NCBI GenBank assembly: GCA_964499425.1
Contig: CAZCLD010000007.1
Span: 1-40,979, forward strand
Reading direction: 5' to 3'
Length of the DNA stretch: 40,979 bases
Source of the DNA: JAQBYK01 sp964499425
Lineage (GTDB): Bacteria; Patescibacteriota; Gracilibacteria; UBA1369; LOWO2-01-FULL-3
The notes under the pieces were generated by a model. The model had not been told where the DNA came from and searched no databases. It saw only the letters and a list, made by a program, of their open reading frames with translations. Shown here piece after piece: positions 1 through 6,737 of the stretch. How positions within the stretch are numbered: the first letter of the stretch is position 1; each line of letters opens with the position of its first letter. The position numbers were made by a program, and so were the translations under genes.

Positions 1-1022
1 TGTTGGGTTTCCTGCGTCGTAGTGGGTTGGGCCGATGGTGACGCTCGTAAATTCCGGAGAATAAATTGTACCATCTGACGAATCCAAATATGCTTTATAT
101 TGAAAATACCGATTATCATCAACGTTGGTCAAAGTCTTTGAGGGTAGTCCAAGAGAAGGGCTTGTTAATTCAGAATAATAAGTGCTAGTCGTTCCGTCTG
201 GTCCTTCAAAATCTTCACCAGCACATGCATCATCATCACAAGATCTAACTTGGAATTTGAGCTGCCGCGCTCCACGTCTATAAAGGTTTAAGATTTCAGT
301 ATCATCAAATTTTCGTGTCCAAATTCCAAGTTCATCAATAAGACCGTCAAAACGCAGAGACCCGCCTGCTCGTGCACCTATCACTGTAGTCAGGGTTGAT
401 GCAGCTACATTGTCTGCAATATAAGATTGAGCGCCACTAAAATCCTGCACACCATCAATATATAATCTAATTGTTGCGTCCGATGTGTCTCTTGTGACAG
501 CTACATGATGCCACTCATTAAGAGAGACTCTATCAAGACCAGTAACGCCAGTACTAACGCCGCCACTACTTCTACTCCAGAATGTTAATTCATCGGTAGA
601 CACCATTCCGAAATGATATGACCCAGGACCACTACTCCCCGTATTACTAGCAATTAACATAGTGCTTCCATTACTTCTTTTATATATCCACGCAGATATA
701 GTTATATCACCAGTAATATCAAGAGGATCATCAATTTCAGTATCAATATAGCCATCTGTTAAATCCCCAGATCTACCTAACTGAGCAGTTGAAGAAGTAT
801 TCGCAGTTCCAACACTCTTTCCATTGTACCCACTAACAGAACCATCTAATACTTCACCAGATGTACCATCCCAACTTCCTTCATCCATATGATACAGAAG
901 AACATTCCCAGTCATGTCTATAGCTCCAGCGGTATAACCAGTATCTGCCCCTCCATTATCAGGAAGTGCTTTGTATAATGGACGATTAGGTATCCAAGCA
1001 AGCGTAGTCCATGCCACATCCC
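1..1022 (-). CDS. LamG-domain surface protein, downstream part, partial at left edge
   Basis: The reverse strand is open from about 1022 to base 1 and runs off the window. It encodes a LamG/concanavalin A-like jelly-roll domain, with the typical ladder LLYHMDEG, TISAWIYKRSNG, NEWHHVAVTRD, LYIDGV and FDGLIDELGIW. A Cys-containing beta-rich segment (KFQVRSCDDDAC, then YFQYKAYLDSSDGTIYSPEF) follows, resembling the fibronectin-like stretch often found after LamG units. It is the second LamG unit of the gene described at 918-1754 and is joined to it only by a change of frame at the C6 run 1020-1025. The first in-frame ATG is at 915, but that lies between two homologous domains and is probably not a natural start. 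LamG domains usually bind glycans or proteins outside the cell. The ligand cannot be read from the sequence. Confidence 0.6.
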
Positions 1023-1754
1023 CCCTGCATCCATAATGCGAGATGTGTAGTCACCAGAGGCCTCATGACCATCAAGAAGTCCCTTTTGTATATTATAAAT
1101 TGCAGAGATTTCCTTACCACTTAGCTCATCTGACCATACAGCTAATTCATCAATTTCACCATTGAAATAAAGATAATTACTACCACCCCTATAGGTAGCG
1201 CCAATACGAGCACTATCTACACCTGTAACATCAAACCAAGCACCGTCACTATTATTATTTAGAGTCTTTCTAACACCATCTAAATATACTTTATACATAC
1301 TATCACCAGTGATAGCAATGTGATGCCAATTACCATCTATAAGTTCTGTCCTCGTTGCTGTGGTATAGCAGATTCTCCTATTTGCCCCATTTCTAATTAT
1401 TGAAATTAATTCGTTTGCACAATCGCCTGTCGCACCATTACCAATCTGAATTGCAAAGTAGTTATTAGCGTCAGTGTCTCCTGTAGAAATAACAGTACCA
1501 GCACTATCAGTTGAAGTTTTTATCCAGAAGGATATAGTACCTTTTGTTTGCGTAATTAAATCAGTTGTACCAACTGATACATAGTCACTATCCCCATCAA
1601 ATGTCCCAGCTCTGCCAATCTGAGCAGTTGCAGTGGTGTTAGCAGTGCCGGCACTTTGTCCATGATTGCCGGTCCCGGAACTATCTATAACTTCATCTGC
1701 TGCGCCACTCCAACTAGCTTCATTCAAATGCCAAAGCCCAACATTGTCTGTCAT
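918..1754 (-). CDS. LamG-domain protein, upstream part, frameshifted and lacking a proper start
   Basis: Residues 1 to about 240 form one LamG domain (VGLWHLNEASW, GTISFWIKTSTD, GNWHHIAITGD, VYLDGVRK, FNGEIDELAVW). The last roughly 35 residues (after RIMDAGG) are out of frame. Adding one G to the G6 run at 1020-1025 would restore DAGGDVAWTTLAW and join it to the next LamG unit. Coding similarity also continues upstream of the ATG to about 2015 (TSPFTTAGNYTYDSDKITF, then GTHNNTEWSSTK). That stretch has no ATG, GTG or TTG and begins at a TAG at 2016-2018. The gene has therefore lost its real 5' end, including any signal peptide, and carries one frameshift. It is either a decaying surface-protein gene or an assembly artefact next to repeats. 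The ATG at 1754 is nominal. Confidence 0.5.
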   Translation of the reverse strand: MTDNVGLWHLNEASWSGAADEVIDSSGTGNHGQSAGTANTTATAQIGRAGTFDGDSDYVSVGTTDLITQTKGTISFWIKTSTDSAGTVISTGDTDANNYFAIQIGNGATGDCANELISIIRNGANRRICYTTATRTELIDGNWHHIAITGDSMYKVYLDGVRKTLNNNSDGAWFDVTGVDSARIGATYRGGSNYLYFNGEIDELAVWSDELSGKEISAIYNIQKGLLDGHEASGDYTSRIMDAGGMWHGLRLLGYLIVHYTKHFLIMEGQILVIPLEL

Positions 1755-2380
1755 ATCTACATAACCTGTTGAAACAGAATTATCCGGGAACGGCAGACTC
1801 GTTCCAAAGCTCTCAGTTTGAATTTTTGTAGAACTCCATTCTGTATTGTTGTGCGTCCCCGCAGCAAAACCACCAGTCGCGTTATTGTCGTCATCGGTTT
1901 GATCTACGGTATTTACACTTGCTACGCCCTCTGAAAATGTGATTTTGTCACTGTCGTAGGTGTAGTTTCCAGCAGTTGTGAATGGAGAAGTAAGTGTTGA
2001 AGTCTTGAGAAAATCCTAATTGAATGGATTATTGACAAGAACAACTTCCAAAATCAACGCAGCAACAATATATAGACTCAGTCTGTTTGTTTTTTCTTTT
2101 TTTCTTTTCATGACATTTAACGCATTTGGCGCATATTAATCCAATTATTATACATTTTTTTCGAGGTTTTATCATTGCAAAGGGCTTGACTAATGGGTGT
2201 GTGTGTTGTGCCTCAGATAGGGGACAAAACAACCAAAATCACTAAAATAATCAGCCTAACCATGGTGAAAAGCCAAAAAATCTGTGATTTTAGTTCGCAC
2301 TTCGTCCAATGATGAGTTCCAAGCTAATAAACCAAATCTGCCCCTGCGATCTAACAGGTTAGACTGCTATAAAAACAGTT

Positions 2381-2407
2381 CGAACATCCTCCATAGTGCA
2401 GCTCCAA
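2381..2407 (+). repeat. 27-bp repeat box, copy 1
   Basis: The box starts CGAACATCCTCC and ends GTGCAGCTCCAA. Copy 2 at 3639-3665 has the same orientation and differs at two adjacent bases (TA here, CG there). Both copies run directly into an inverted repeat of unrelated sequence. The two copies bracket the cysQ-like gene. Confidence 0.7.
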
Positions 2408-2530
2408 GACTTGCAGAACAGGCCCATCTTAACTTTCAACTTCAAAAACTACTCAAACGCCTACCCAACGTAGGCTTATTTCGTAATTTTCTTGTTTCAA
2501 GCTAATCTGAGCCTGTTCTGCAAGTCTTGG
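2404..2530. repeat. Perfect 20-bp inverted repeat with inner hairpin
   Basis: The left arm 2404-2423 (CCAAGACTTGCAGAACAGGC) is the exact reverse complement of 2511-2530. The 87-nt loop contains a smaller stem, GCCTAC at 2459-2464 with GTAGGC at 2470-2475. No T run follows, so it is not a standard terminator. It may be a structured RNA, a miniature mobile element or a repeat-associated fold. Confidence 0.7.
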
Positions 2531-2680
2531 CAATGGAGTGGTTGGATCGAACCCCGTAGGGTGAGAATCCCCGTTGCTTAAATACGCTGCGAAGATGGAG
2601 CGTAGCGACTATTTGAGCAGGTTATTTAGTACGACGAAGCGAAGCGTAGTGCACCCGCTCCAGAATTCGGCTTCTTTAAG
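2531..2680. other. Block of short inverted repeats, possible structured element
   Basis: Short complementary segments are crowded here, for example ACGCT near 2583 with AGCGT about 15 nt later, and GAAGCGAAGCGTAGTGC near 2637-2652. A segment resembling a tRNA T-arm (GGATCGAACCCC near 2544) is present, but no cloverleaf can be built around it. There is no open frame with protein character. The function is unknown. Confidence 0.35.
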
Positions 2681-2700
2681 CTGAGATGAAGTCCATCTAA

Positions 2701-2729
2701 TTGATTTTTTTAATATAATTTGGCATAAT
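2701..2729 (+). promoter_or_regulatory. Promoter of cysQ-like gene
   Basis: TTGATT at 2701-2706, a 17-bp spacer, then CATAAT at 2724-2729 preceded by TGG (extended -10). This predicts a transcript start near 2736 and a leader of about 19 nt. A second TATAAT lies at 2714-2719. Confidence 0.6.
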
Positions 2730-2754
2730 CAGTTCTCGATTTTTAATTTCTCAT

Positions 2755-3624
2755 ATGAATGAATCCCCAGAGGAGACTCCTATATTAGATTTGGCTAAAG
2801 TTAGACCAATCTTGGAAGAAATAGCAAAGCAAGCTGCAAGCCGAGCATTAATCTATCAAAGGGACCCAGAAGAGAGAGTTGAAAAACATATGCCCGTTAA
2901 TGATGATGGAGGGATGGCAACATCTGCTGATTACAAACTTAATCAATATATTATTGACCAATTACGTAGTCATTTTTCAGATCACGCTTTCAAGTCTGAA
3001 GAAATCCCTTGGGAAGGGTCTGATGAAGAATATACATGGATAATAGATCCCTTAGATGGCACCTCTGAGTGGTCAAAAGGGTTAGATGAATATGCAATAT
3101 CAATTGGACTAGTAAGAGAAGGTAAGCCAGTATTTGGTGTCGTTGCTGTACCGGCGCGAGATCTTATTGTTTCTGCATATAAAAATGGTGGTATTTTTCT
3201 TAATGGAGAAAGCTGTTCTCCTCCAGAAGGAAAACCTGAAATGGATAAGGAAACGCGAATCGCGATTAGTTCTAGTGAAAAGAGAAAATATACTGACTTC
3301 AGAAAATTGCTAGATCTACTTCCTGGAAAGAAAGAAGATATGGGTAGCACAACTTTAAAAGCCCTTCTTGTAGCACTTGGAGAATTTGATGGTTATCTTA
3401 CTAGGACTGTTGCTAAAGATTCAGAAGCGGGTGAAAAAGGACGCTATACAAAAGAATGGGATATTTGTGCTGCAGATATAATTTTATCTGAAGCAGGAAG
3501 AGTATTGACTGATCTTGGAGGAAAAGAGTTTAGATACAATAAAGAAGACCCTAGAAATCACAATGGAATTCTTGCTGCAACAACGGAGATACATAGACAA
3601 ATGCTATCGATTATTAATACGTGA
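2755..3624 (+). CDS. cysQ: Inositol monophosphatase-family phosphatase, CysQ-like
   Basis: This is a cytoplasmic Mg2+-dependent, Li+-sensitive type phosphatase. In CysQ members the substrate is 3'-phosphoadenosine 5'-phosphate, giving AMP. Visible motifs are the first metal-binding acid pair (KSEE, near residue 81), the family signature WIIDPLDGTSEW (near 100-111) and the C-terminal WDICAADIILSEAG (near 236-250). The EW after DGT and the spacing resemble CysQ and archaeal-type members more than plain IMPase, but substrate choice is not certain. The length of 289 aa is normal. The ATG at 2755 is the only start near the promoter and has no Shine-Dalgarno sequence. The gene stands alone between two copies of a 27-bp repeat box. 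No sulfate-assimilation gene is visible nearby. Confidence 0.82.
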   Translation: MNESPEETPILDLAKVRPILEEIAKQAASRALIYQRDPEERVEKHMPVNDDGGMATSADYKLNQYIIDQLRSHFSDHAFKSEEIPWEGSDEEYTWIIDPLDGTSEWSKGLDEYAISIGLVREGKPVFGVVAVPARDLIVSAYKNGGIFLNGESCSPPEGKPEMDKETRIAISSSEKRKYTDFRKLLDLLPGKKEDMGSTTLKALLVALGEFDGYLTRTVAKDSEAGEKGRYTKEWDICAADIILSEAGRVLTDLGGKEFRYNKEDPRNHNGILAATTEIHRQMLSIINT

Positions 3625-3638
3625 GAATAGATCTAGTC

Positions 3639-3665
3639 CGAACATCCTCCACGGTGCAGCTCCAA
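3639..3665 (+). repeat. 27-bp repeat box, copy 2
   Basis: Same orientation as the copy at 2381 and 25/27 identical. It starts 14 nt after the cysQ-like stop codon. An imperfect inverted repeat follows (see 3675-3720). Confidence 0.7.
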
Positions 3666-3674
3666 ATTCTATGC

Positions 3675-3720
3675 AATTGAAAGCTAACTACACTGCTTCA
3701 CAGAATTTTAGCTTGCAATT
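3675..3720. repeat. Imperfect inverted repeat after repeat box 2
   Basis: AATTGAAAGCTAA at 3675-3687 pairs with TTAGCTTGCAATT at 3708-3720, a 13-bp stem with one mismatch and a 20-nt loop. The sequence is unrelated to the arms after box 1, but the arrangement (box, then hairpin) is the same. It could end cysQ transcription, though no T run follows. Confidence 0.55.
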
Positions 3721-3770
3721 TGTTCCCAAAAATACACAATTAATTCCCGATATTTTTAACCACAATAAAC

Positions 3771-3962
3771 ATGGTAAGGAAATCTACAGAAAGAGTGGTC
3801 GATACAGGAACCCGCGAGGCGAGAGACGCAAGGGATACAGCACGCTACCACGAGGACACCGCTCGAATAACTGGTGAGGTCAGAGATGACATGGTTAGGA
3901 CTGGGAACAATTTAAGCCCAGACGAAGTTCGCAGAGAAGTGTCCTATCGAAGAACAAGATAA
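3771..3962 (+). CDS. Small Arg/Asp-rich hypothetical protein
   Basis: A 63-aa frame rich in R, D, E and T, predicted soluble and probably helical. It has no signal peptide, cysteine or recognised domain. In favour of a real gene: it is the longest sensible frame here, it starts with ATG just after the repeat region, and it ends 6 bp from the convergent SLH gene, which fits the tight packing of the window. Against it: short length, no clear -10 box at the right distance, and biased composition. The family is not recognised. Confidence 0.4.
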   Translation: MVRKSTERVVDTGTREARDARDTARYHEDTARITGEVRDDMVRTGNNLSPDEVRREVSYRRTR

Positions 3963-3968
3963 ACGTCT

Positions 3969-5774
3969 TCATCGACTATAAGAAGTTGGATCTACAAAAA
4001 CCATTTCTTCATCACAGATCTCAAATTGATGCTCAATGGAAATCTGAGTGTCGCTAACCATTTGCGCTAAATATCGACCAGCAAGCCCCCACCCTTCATA
4101 ACAATAAATATTCCCATCAGGGGTAATATCTTCAAAAGCCCTATTCGTAAATCCCTCGTCCATCGGATCAAATATTAGCACTCTAGGATCCGTGAAAATC
4201 CCACCAGCGCTAATCGCTAACTGATTAGGATCCGTATTATATTCAGTAAACGAGAGATGCTCATCTCCGCCCCAGGCGACTTTGGGATCAACAATCTCAC
4301 CATCATAGTACCAATTGCCCTGCAACGTCCCCAGGATATCATGCATTATAGCACCACAACGAGGCTCTTTGGTCCTCGAAATTTTGCCATATAAATCATC
4401 CTTAACCTGCTCAACGTATGGATCAAGTGGACAAGTAGTATAGAGAGCTCTAGGTTTACTATCTGGGTCACCAAGACGAGACTTATTTACGAAATCTAAT
4501 TCATATCGATTGTCATATGACCCCCAATCGAGCGTTCCACCTCTATAAATAAATCCCAGAGGAGTCCCTGCAGGAACAAAAGCAACAGTCTCTCGCGAAC
4601 AAATATTCTCAACATTTTCCTTCCAATCTGCACATTCAGTATCTGCAAAGATCGCTTGCACTTCCTCAGAAAACCCTTTCACATGACCAAAAATGCCCCA
4701 CTCCTGATCGCAAAGATGATAAGTTAAAGCATAGTCACCTTCGACGCTCACATCATGCGCCCAAACACTTGTCATATAAATATCTCCTGGCGCATACAAG
4801 GTCACAGTATCCGGACCTTCATCAAGCATATAGAAATACATGTGATCAGTAGGTAGAGCATGCCCAGGTGGATTAAAATTCCCCAAAGGAGTGATGTTCG
4901 AAACTAGATCTAAGTCAACAGGAGGGATAGTCAGTGTTTGATTATCGCAAGCTGGGAGAATGGAATGCGGTTCCGGCTGCATCTCATCCTCGCTATTATC
5001 ACTTTCGACCACATCTTCAACCTCAACCTCACCATCCTCGCTTTCATCCTCCTCAATTTCCCCCTCATCACACCAGTCAAAACAACCAACTGGCAAAAAA
5101 TCAACAATATCGCGCCTCTTCTTCTCCTTGGTTGCCAAATCTTCATTCCCATGAGTAATCTCATCAATTTGCACAAGTAAATCATAAGTCAAAGTCACTT
5201 TCTCATCTCCAGCATCTGTCATCAGTCGATACATTATTTCAGTCATCTCCCCACGCGTAATATCTTTATCAAAGGATTCAATACTATCAGGGATAGCACG
5301 TTCATCCCCCAATTCTTCAACAAAAGGCTTATACCAAATATCATCTATATAAACATCAAGTCCCCAGCCATACACAATAATCTTCGCAGCCTCTACAAAA
5401 GAAATATTTTGAGCAGGATAAAACTTGCCGTCCGGATATCCTTCGATAATACCTAATTCCTTTGCCTCGCAAACATATTTCGCATACCAGTCGCCCTCAA
5501 CATCTGGAAAGCAAAAACTTCCAGTCGGATTCTCCTCAATACTTGCCACAATAATTTTTGTAAATTCAGCTCTATTTATGAATATGTCTGGTTTAAATGT
5601 TCCATCACTATAGCCCTCAACAATACTTTTTGACTGAATATACTCAATAGCATCATAATTATTGTGGACGCTTGAAACATCAGAAAAAACTTCAAAACTA
5701 GCAAAAGAAAGATTTGTTAGAATGATCAAACTAAAGCCAAACGAGAGCCCAATCATTGCAAAAGTATTTCTCAC
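3969..5774 (-). CDS. SLH-domain surface protein with C-terminal M23-like beta domain
   Basis: A secreted, probably wall-anchored protein. Residues 1-26 form a signal peptide ending LSFAS. Three S-layer homology repeats follow: about 29-77 (IVEGYSDGTFKP), 86-140 (IIEGYPDGKFYP) and 142-187 (degenerate, DITRGEMTEIMYRLM). SLH domains bind secondary cell-wall polymers. A very acidic linker (about 238-268) leads to a C-terminal region of about 310 residues with a beta-sheet pattern recalling LytM/M23 peptidase barrels (TDHMYFYML, then YHLCDQEWGIFGHV, then AGTPLGFIYRGG). Paired cysteines suggest disulfides. Whether zinc ligands are complete is unclear, so peptidase activity is not claimed. The start is GTG, 6 nt after a perfect TATAAT, so the mRNA is probably leaderless. 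Confidence 0.75.
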   Translation of the reverse strand: MRNTFAMIGLSFGFSLIILTNLSFASFEVFSDVSSVHNNYDAIEYIQSKSIVEGYSDGTFKPDIFINRAEFTKIIVASIEENPTGSFCFPDVEGDWYAKYVCEAKELGIIEGYPDGKFYPAQNISFVEAAKIIVYGWGLDVYIDDIWYKPFVEELGDERAIPDSIESFDKDITRGEMTEIMYRLMTDAGDEKVTLTYDLLVQIDEITHGNEDLATKEKKRRDIVDFLPVGCFDWCDEGEIEEDESEDGEVEVEDVVESDNSEDEMQPEPHSILPACDNQTLTIPPVDLDLVSNITPLGNFNPPGHALPTDHMYFYMLDEGPDTVTLYAPGDIYMTSVWAHDVSVEGDYALTYHLCDQEWGIFGHVKGFSEEVQAIFADTECADWKENVENICSRETVAFVPAGTPLGFIYRGGTLDWGSYDNRYELDFVNKSRLGDPDSKPRALYTTCPLDPYVEQVKDDLYGKISRTKEPRCGAIMHDILGTLQGNWYYDGEIVDPKVAWGGDEHLSFTEYNTDPNQLAISAGGIFTDPRVLIFDPMDEGFTNRAFEDITPDGNIYCYEGWGLAGRYLAQMVSDTQISIEHQFEICDEEMVFVDPTSYSR

Positions 5775-5780
5775 ACCCCC

Positions 5781-5786
5781 ATTATA
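5781..5786 (-). promoter_or_regulatory. Leaderless -10 box of the SLH gene
   Basis: TATAAT on the reverse strand, with exactly 6 nt before the GTG start at 5774. Transcription would begin at the start codon. No clear -35 box is seen. Confidence 0.65.
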
Positions 5787-5868
5787 CTATGCACGGCCAA
5801 CAAATGCAGCCCATGGCTATTGCCTTGACACACAGCATTCAGTTCAAGCTCTTGAGCGATGCAGCCAA

Positions 5869-6195
5869 CTACCTAAAATCCTTCAACTCTCCAGGCTCAA
5901 AATACTCCTCAAGGACATCAAAGTTTTGGAACAGATAGTCCTCTAGCTTTACAGCCTCAAGACGTCTTCGTTCATCCAATTTATCCACCTTGTTTTCATA
6001 TCTTAAAATTTCTTTCTCCAAGGAATCAATCTTTCTGACCAAAGCCCGTATCCTCTCTTTGGCCACAATCCCTCTCACACTCTTAAGATCGCGGCTATAA
6101 AGTCTCGCACCTTCCAAGTATTCCTCGGCACGATTAGCAACCTTTGTTGGATCTACATTCCTGACAAGTTTTTTGAGTGATCGGTGGAGTCTCAT
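5869..6195 (-). CDS. Hypothetical coiled-coil protein
   Basis: A 108-aa charged, helix-rich protein without signal peptide or membrane segment. The part from about residue 45 to 90 (KERIRALVRKIDSLEKEIL, then YENKVDKLDERR) has heptad-like spacing typical of a coiled coil. No family is recognised. It ends about 95 bp before the SLH gene start on the same strand and diverges from csp. A TATATC-like box lies about 25-30 nt upstream of the ATG. A structural or scaffold role is possible, but nothing specific supports one. Confidence 0.6.
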   Translation of the reverse strand: MRLHRSLKKLVRNVDPTKVANRAEEYLEGARLYSRDLKSVRGIVAKERIRALVRKIDSLEKEILRYENKVDKLDERRRLEAVKLEDYLFQNFDVLEEYFEPGELKDFR

Positions 6196-6267
6196 GGAAG
6201 ATCGTTATCCAGCGATATAGTAGCATAAATATGGCATTTGGGCAGCTTAGAGTACTAGACTATTAAA

Positions 6268-6295
6268 TTGACAAGAGGGTGAACCGTGATAGGCT
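6268..6295 (+). promoter_or_regulatory. Promoter of the cold-shock gene, long 5' leader
   Basis: A consensus TTGACA (6268-6273), a 16-bp spacer and TAGGCT (6290-6295) preceded by TGA (extended -10). Transcription from about 6302 would give a leader of about 95 nt before the ATG at 6397. Long leaders are a known feature of cold-shock mRNAs that act as temperature-sensitive folds. The fold itself was not computed. Confidence 0.5.
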
Positions 6296-6396
6296 ATGAG
6301 CGTCAAATATATTTGTTGTCCAAGGTGAGCATAGTCGAGTTCCATTTTTAGACATTCAAAGTTTGATACTCTGAATAATTTCTTACACATTTTACA

Positions 6397-6600
6397 ATGG
6401 CAGAAGGAACAATTGCTCGTGTCATGGACAGAGGATTCGGATTCATCTCTCGAGAGGGAGAGGAGAAGGATCTTTTCTTCCATTCAAATGAACTTGTTGG
6501 TGTAGAGTTTAACGATCTTAAGGAAGGGGACAAAGTAACTTTCGAAGTTGCTGAAGGTCCTAAAGGTCTTAACGCCACAAAAGTTAGCCTAGCTTCCTAG
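6397..6600 (+). CDS. cspA: Cold-shock domain protein
   Basis: A 67-aa single OB-fold nucleic-acid chaperone that binds single-stranded RNA/DNA and melts secondary structure. The RNP1 motif (RGFGFIS, residues 12-18) and RNP2 motif (DLFFH, residues 25-29) are both intact, as is the ending GPKGLNATKV typical of CspA-type proteins. The length is standard. It is transcribed alone: its own promoter with a long leader lies upstream and a hairpin followed by Ts lies downstream, before feoB. The symbol is generic, because paralogues cannot be told apart from one window. Confidence 0.93.
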   Translation: MAEGTIARVMDRGFGFISREGEEKDLFFHSNELVGVEFNDLKEGDKVTFEVAEGPKGLNATKVSLAS

Positions 6601-6629
6601 GTTGATAGTCAAAATTTGATAAACATTGG

Positions 6630-6660
6630 AAAATCCTAGGTTGTACGATTTGGGATTTTT
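6630..6660 (+). terminator. Probable intrinsic terminator after csp
   Basis: AAAATCC at 6630-6636 pairs with GGATTTT at 6653-6659, closing a 16-nt loop and ending in a T run. The stem is A/T-rich, so termination may be partial. Confidence 0.45.
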
Positions 6661-6737
6661 CATTGAATGGTAGAAAACACTATCGAATTCAGGTGGAATT
6701 ATTCTGTTAAATATTGGTATAAACATTGTATACAATT

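Larger units (their letters stand above)
2016..2754. other. Gene-free, repeat-rich intergenic region
   Basis: No convincing gene is seen in about 740 bp. The region holds a 27-bp box repeated at 3639 (2381-2407), a perfect 20-bp inverted repeat (2404-2423 with 2511-2530) enclosing a smaller hairpin (2459-2475), a further block of short inverted repeats (about 2531-2680) and the cysQ promoter (2701-2729). The reverse-strand reading frame at 2029-2232 encodes a Cys- and Lys-rich peptide without a recognisable domain and is not called. Confidence 0.6.

Noticed and set aside
2029..2232. Reverse-strand 67-aa frame rich in Cys and Lys (ends CCCVDFGSCSCQ)
   Set aside because: It lies in repeat-rich DNA, has no promoter at a sensible distance and no domain, and its composition follows the local base composition.
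2284..2505. Forward 73-aa frame containing NILHSAAP
   Set aside because: It translates the repeat box and the inverted repeat. The same peptide motif appears in the frame over copy 2 only because the DNA is repeated.
2535..2575. tRNA-like T-arm (GGATCGAACCCC)
   Set aside because: No acceptor, D-arm or anticodon stem can be paired around it on either strand.
2381..3720. True integron cassette with attC sites
   Set aside because: No recognisable attC core sequences at both arms and no integrase in the window; kept only as a speculative comparison.
4931..5185. Overlapping frames opposite the SLH gene's acidic linker
   Set aside because: Low-complexity GAA/GAT codons leave the other frames open; the SLH frame has signal peptide, domains and promoter.
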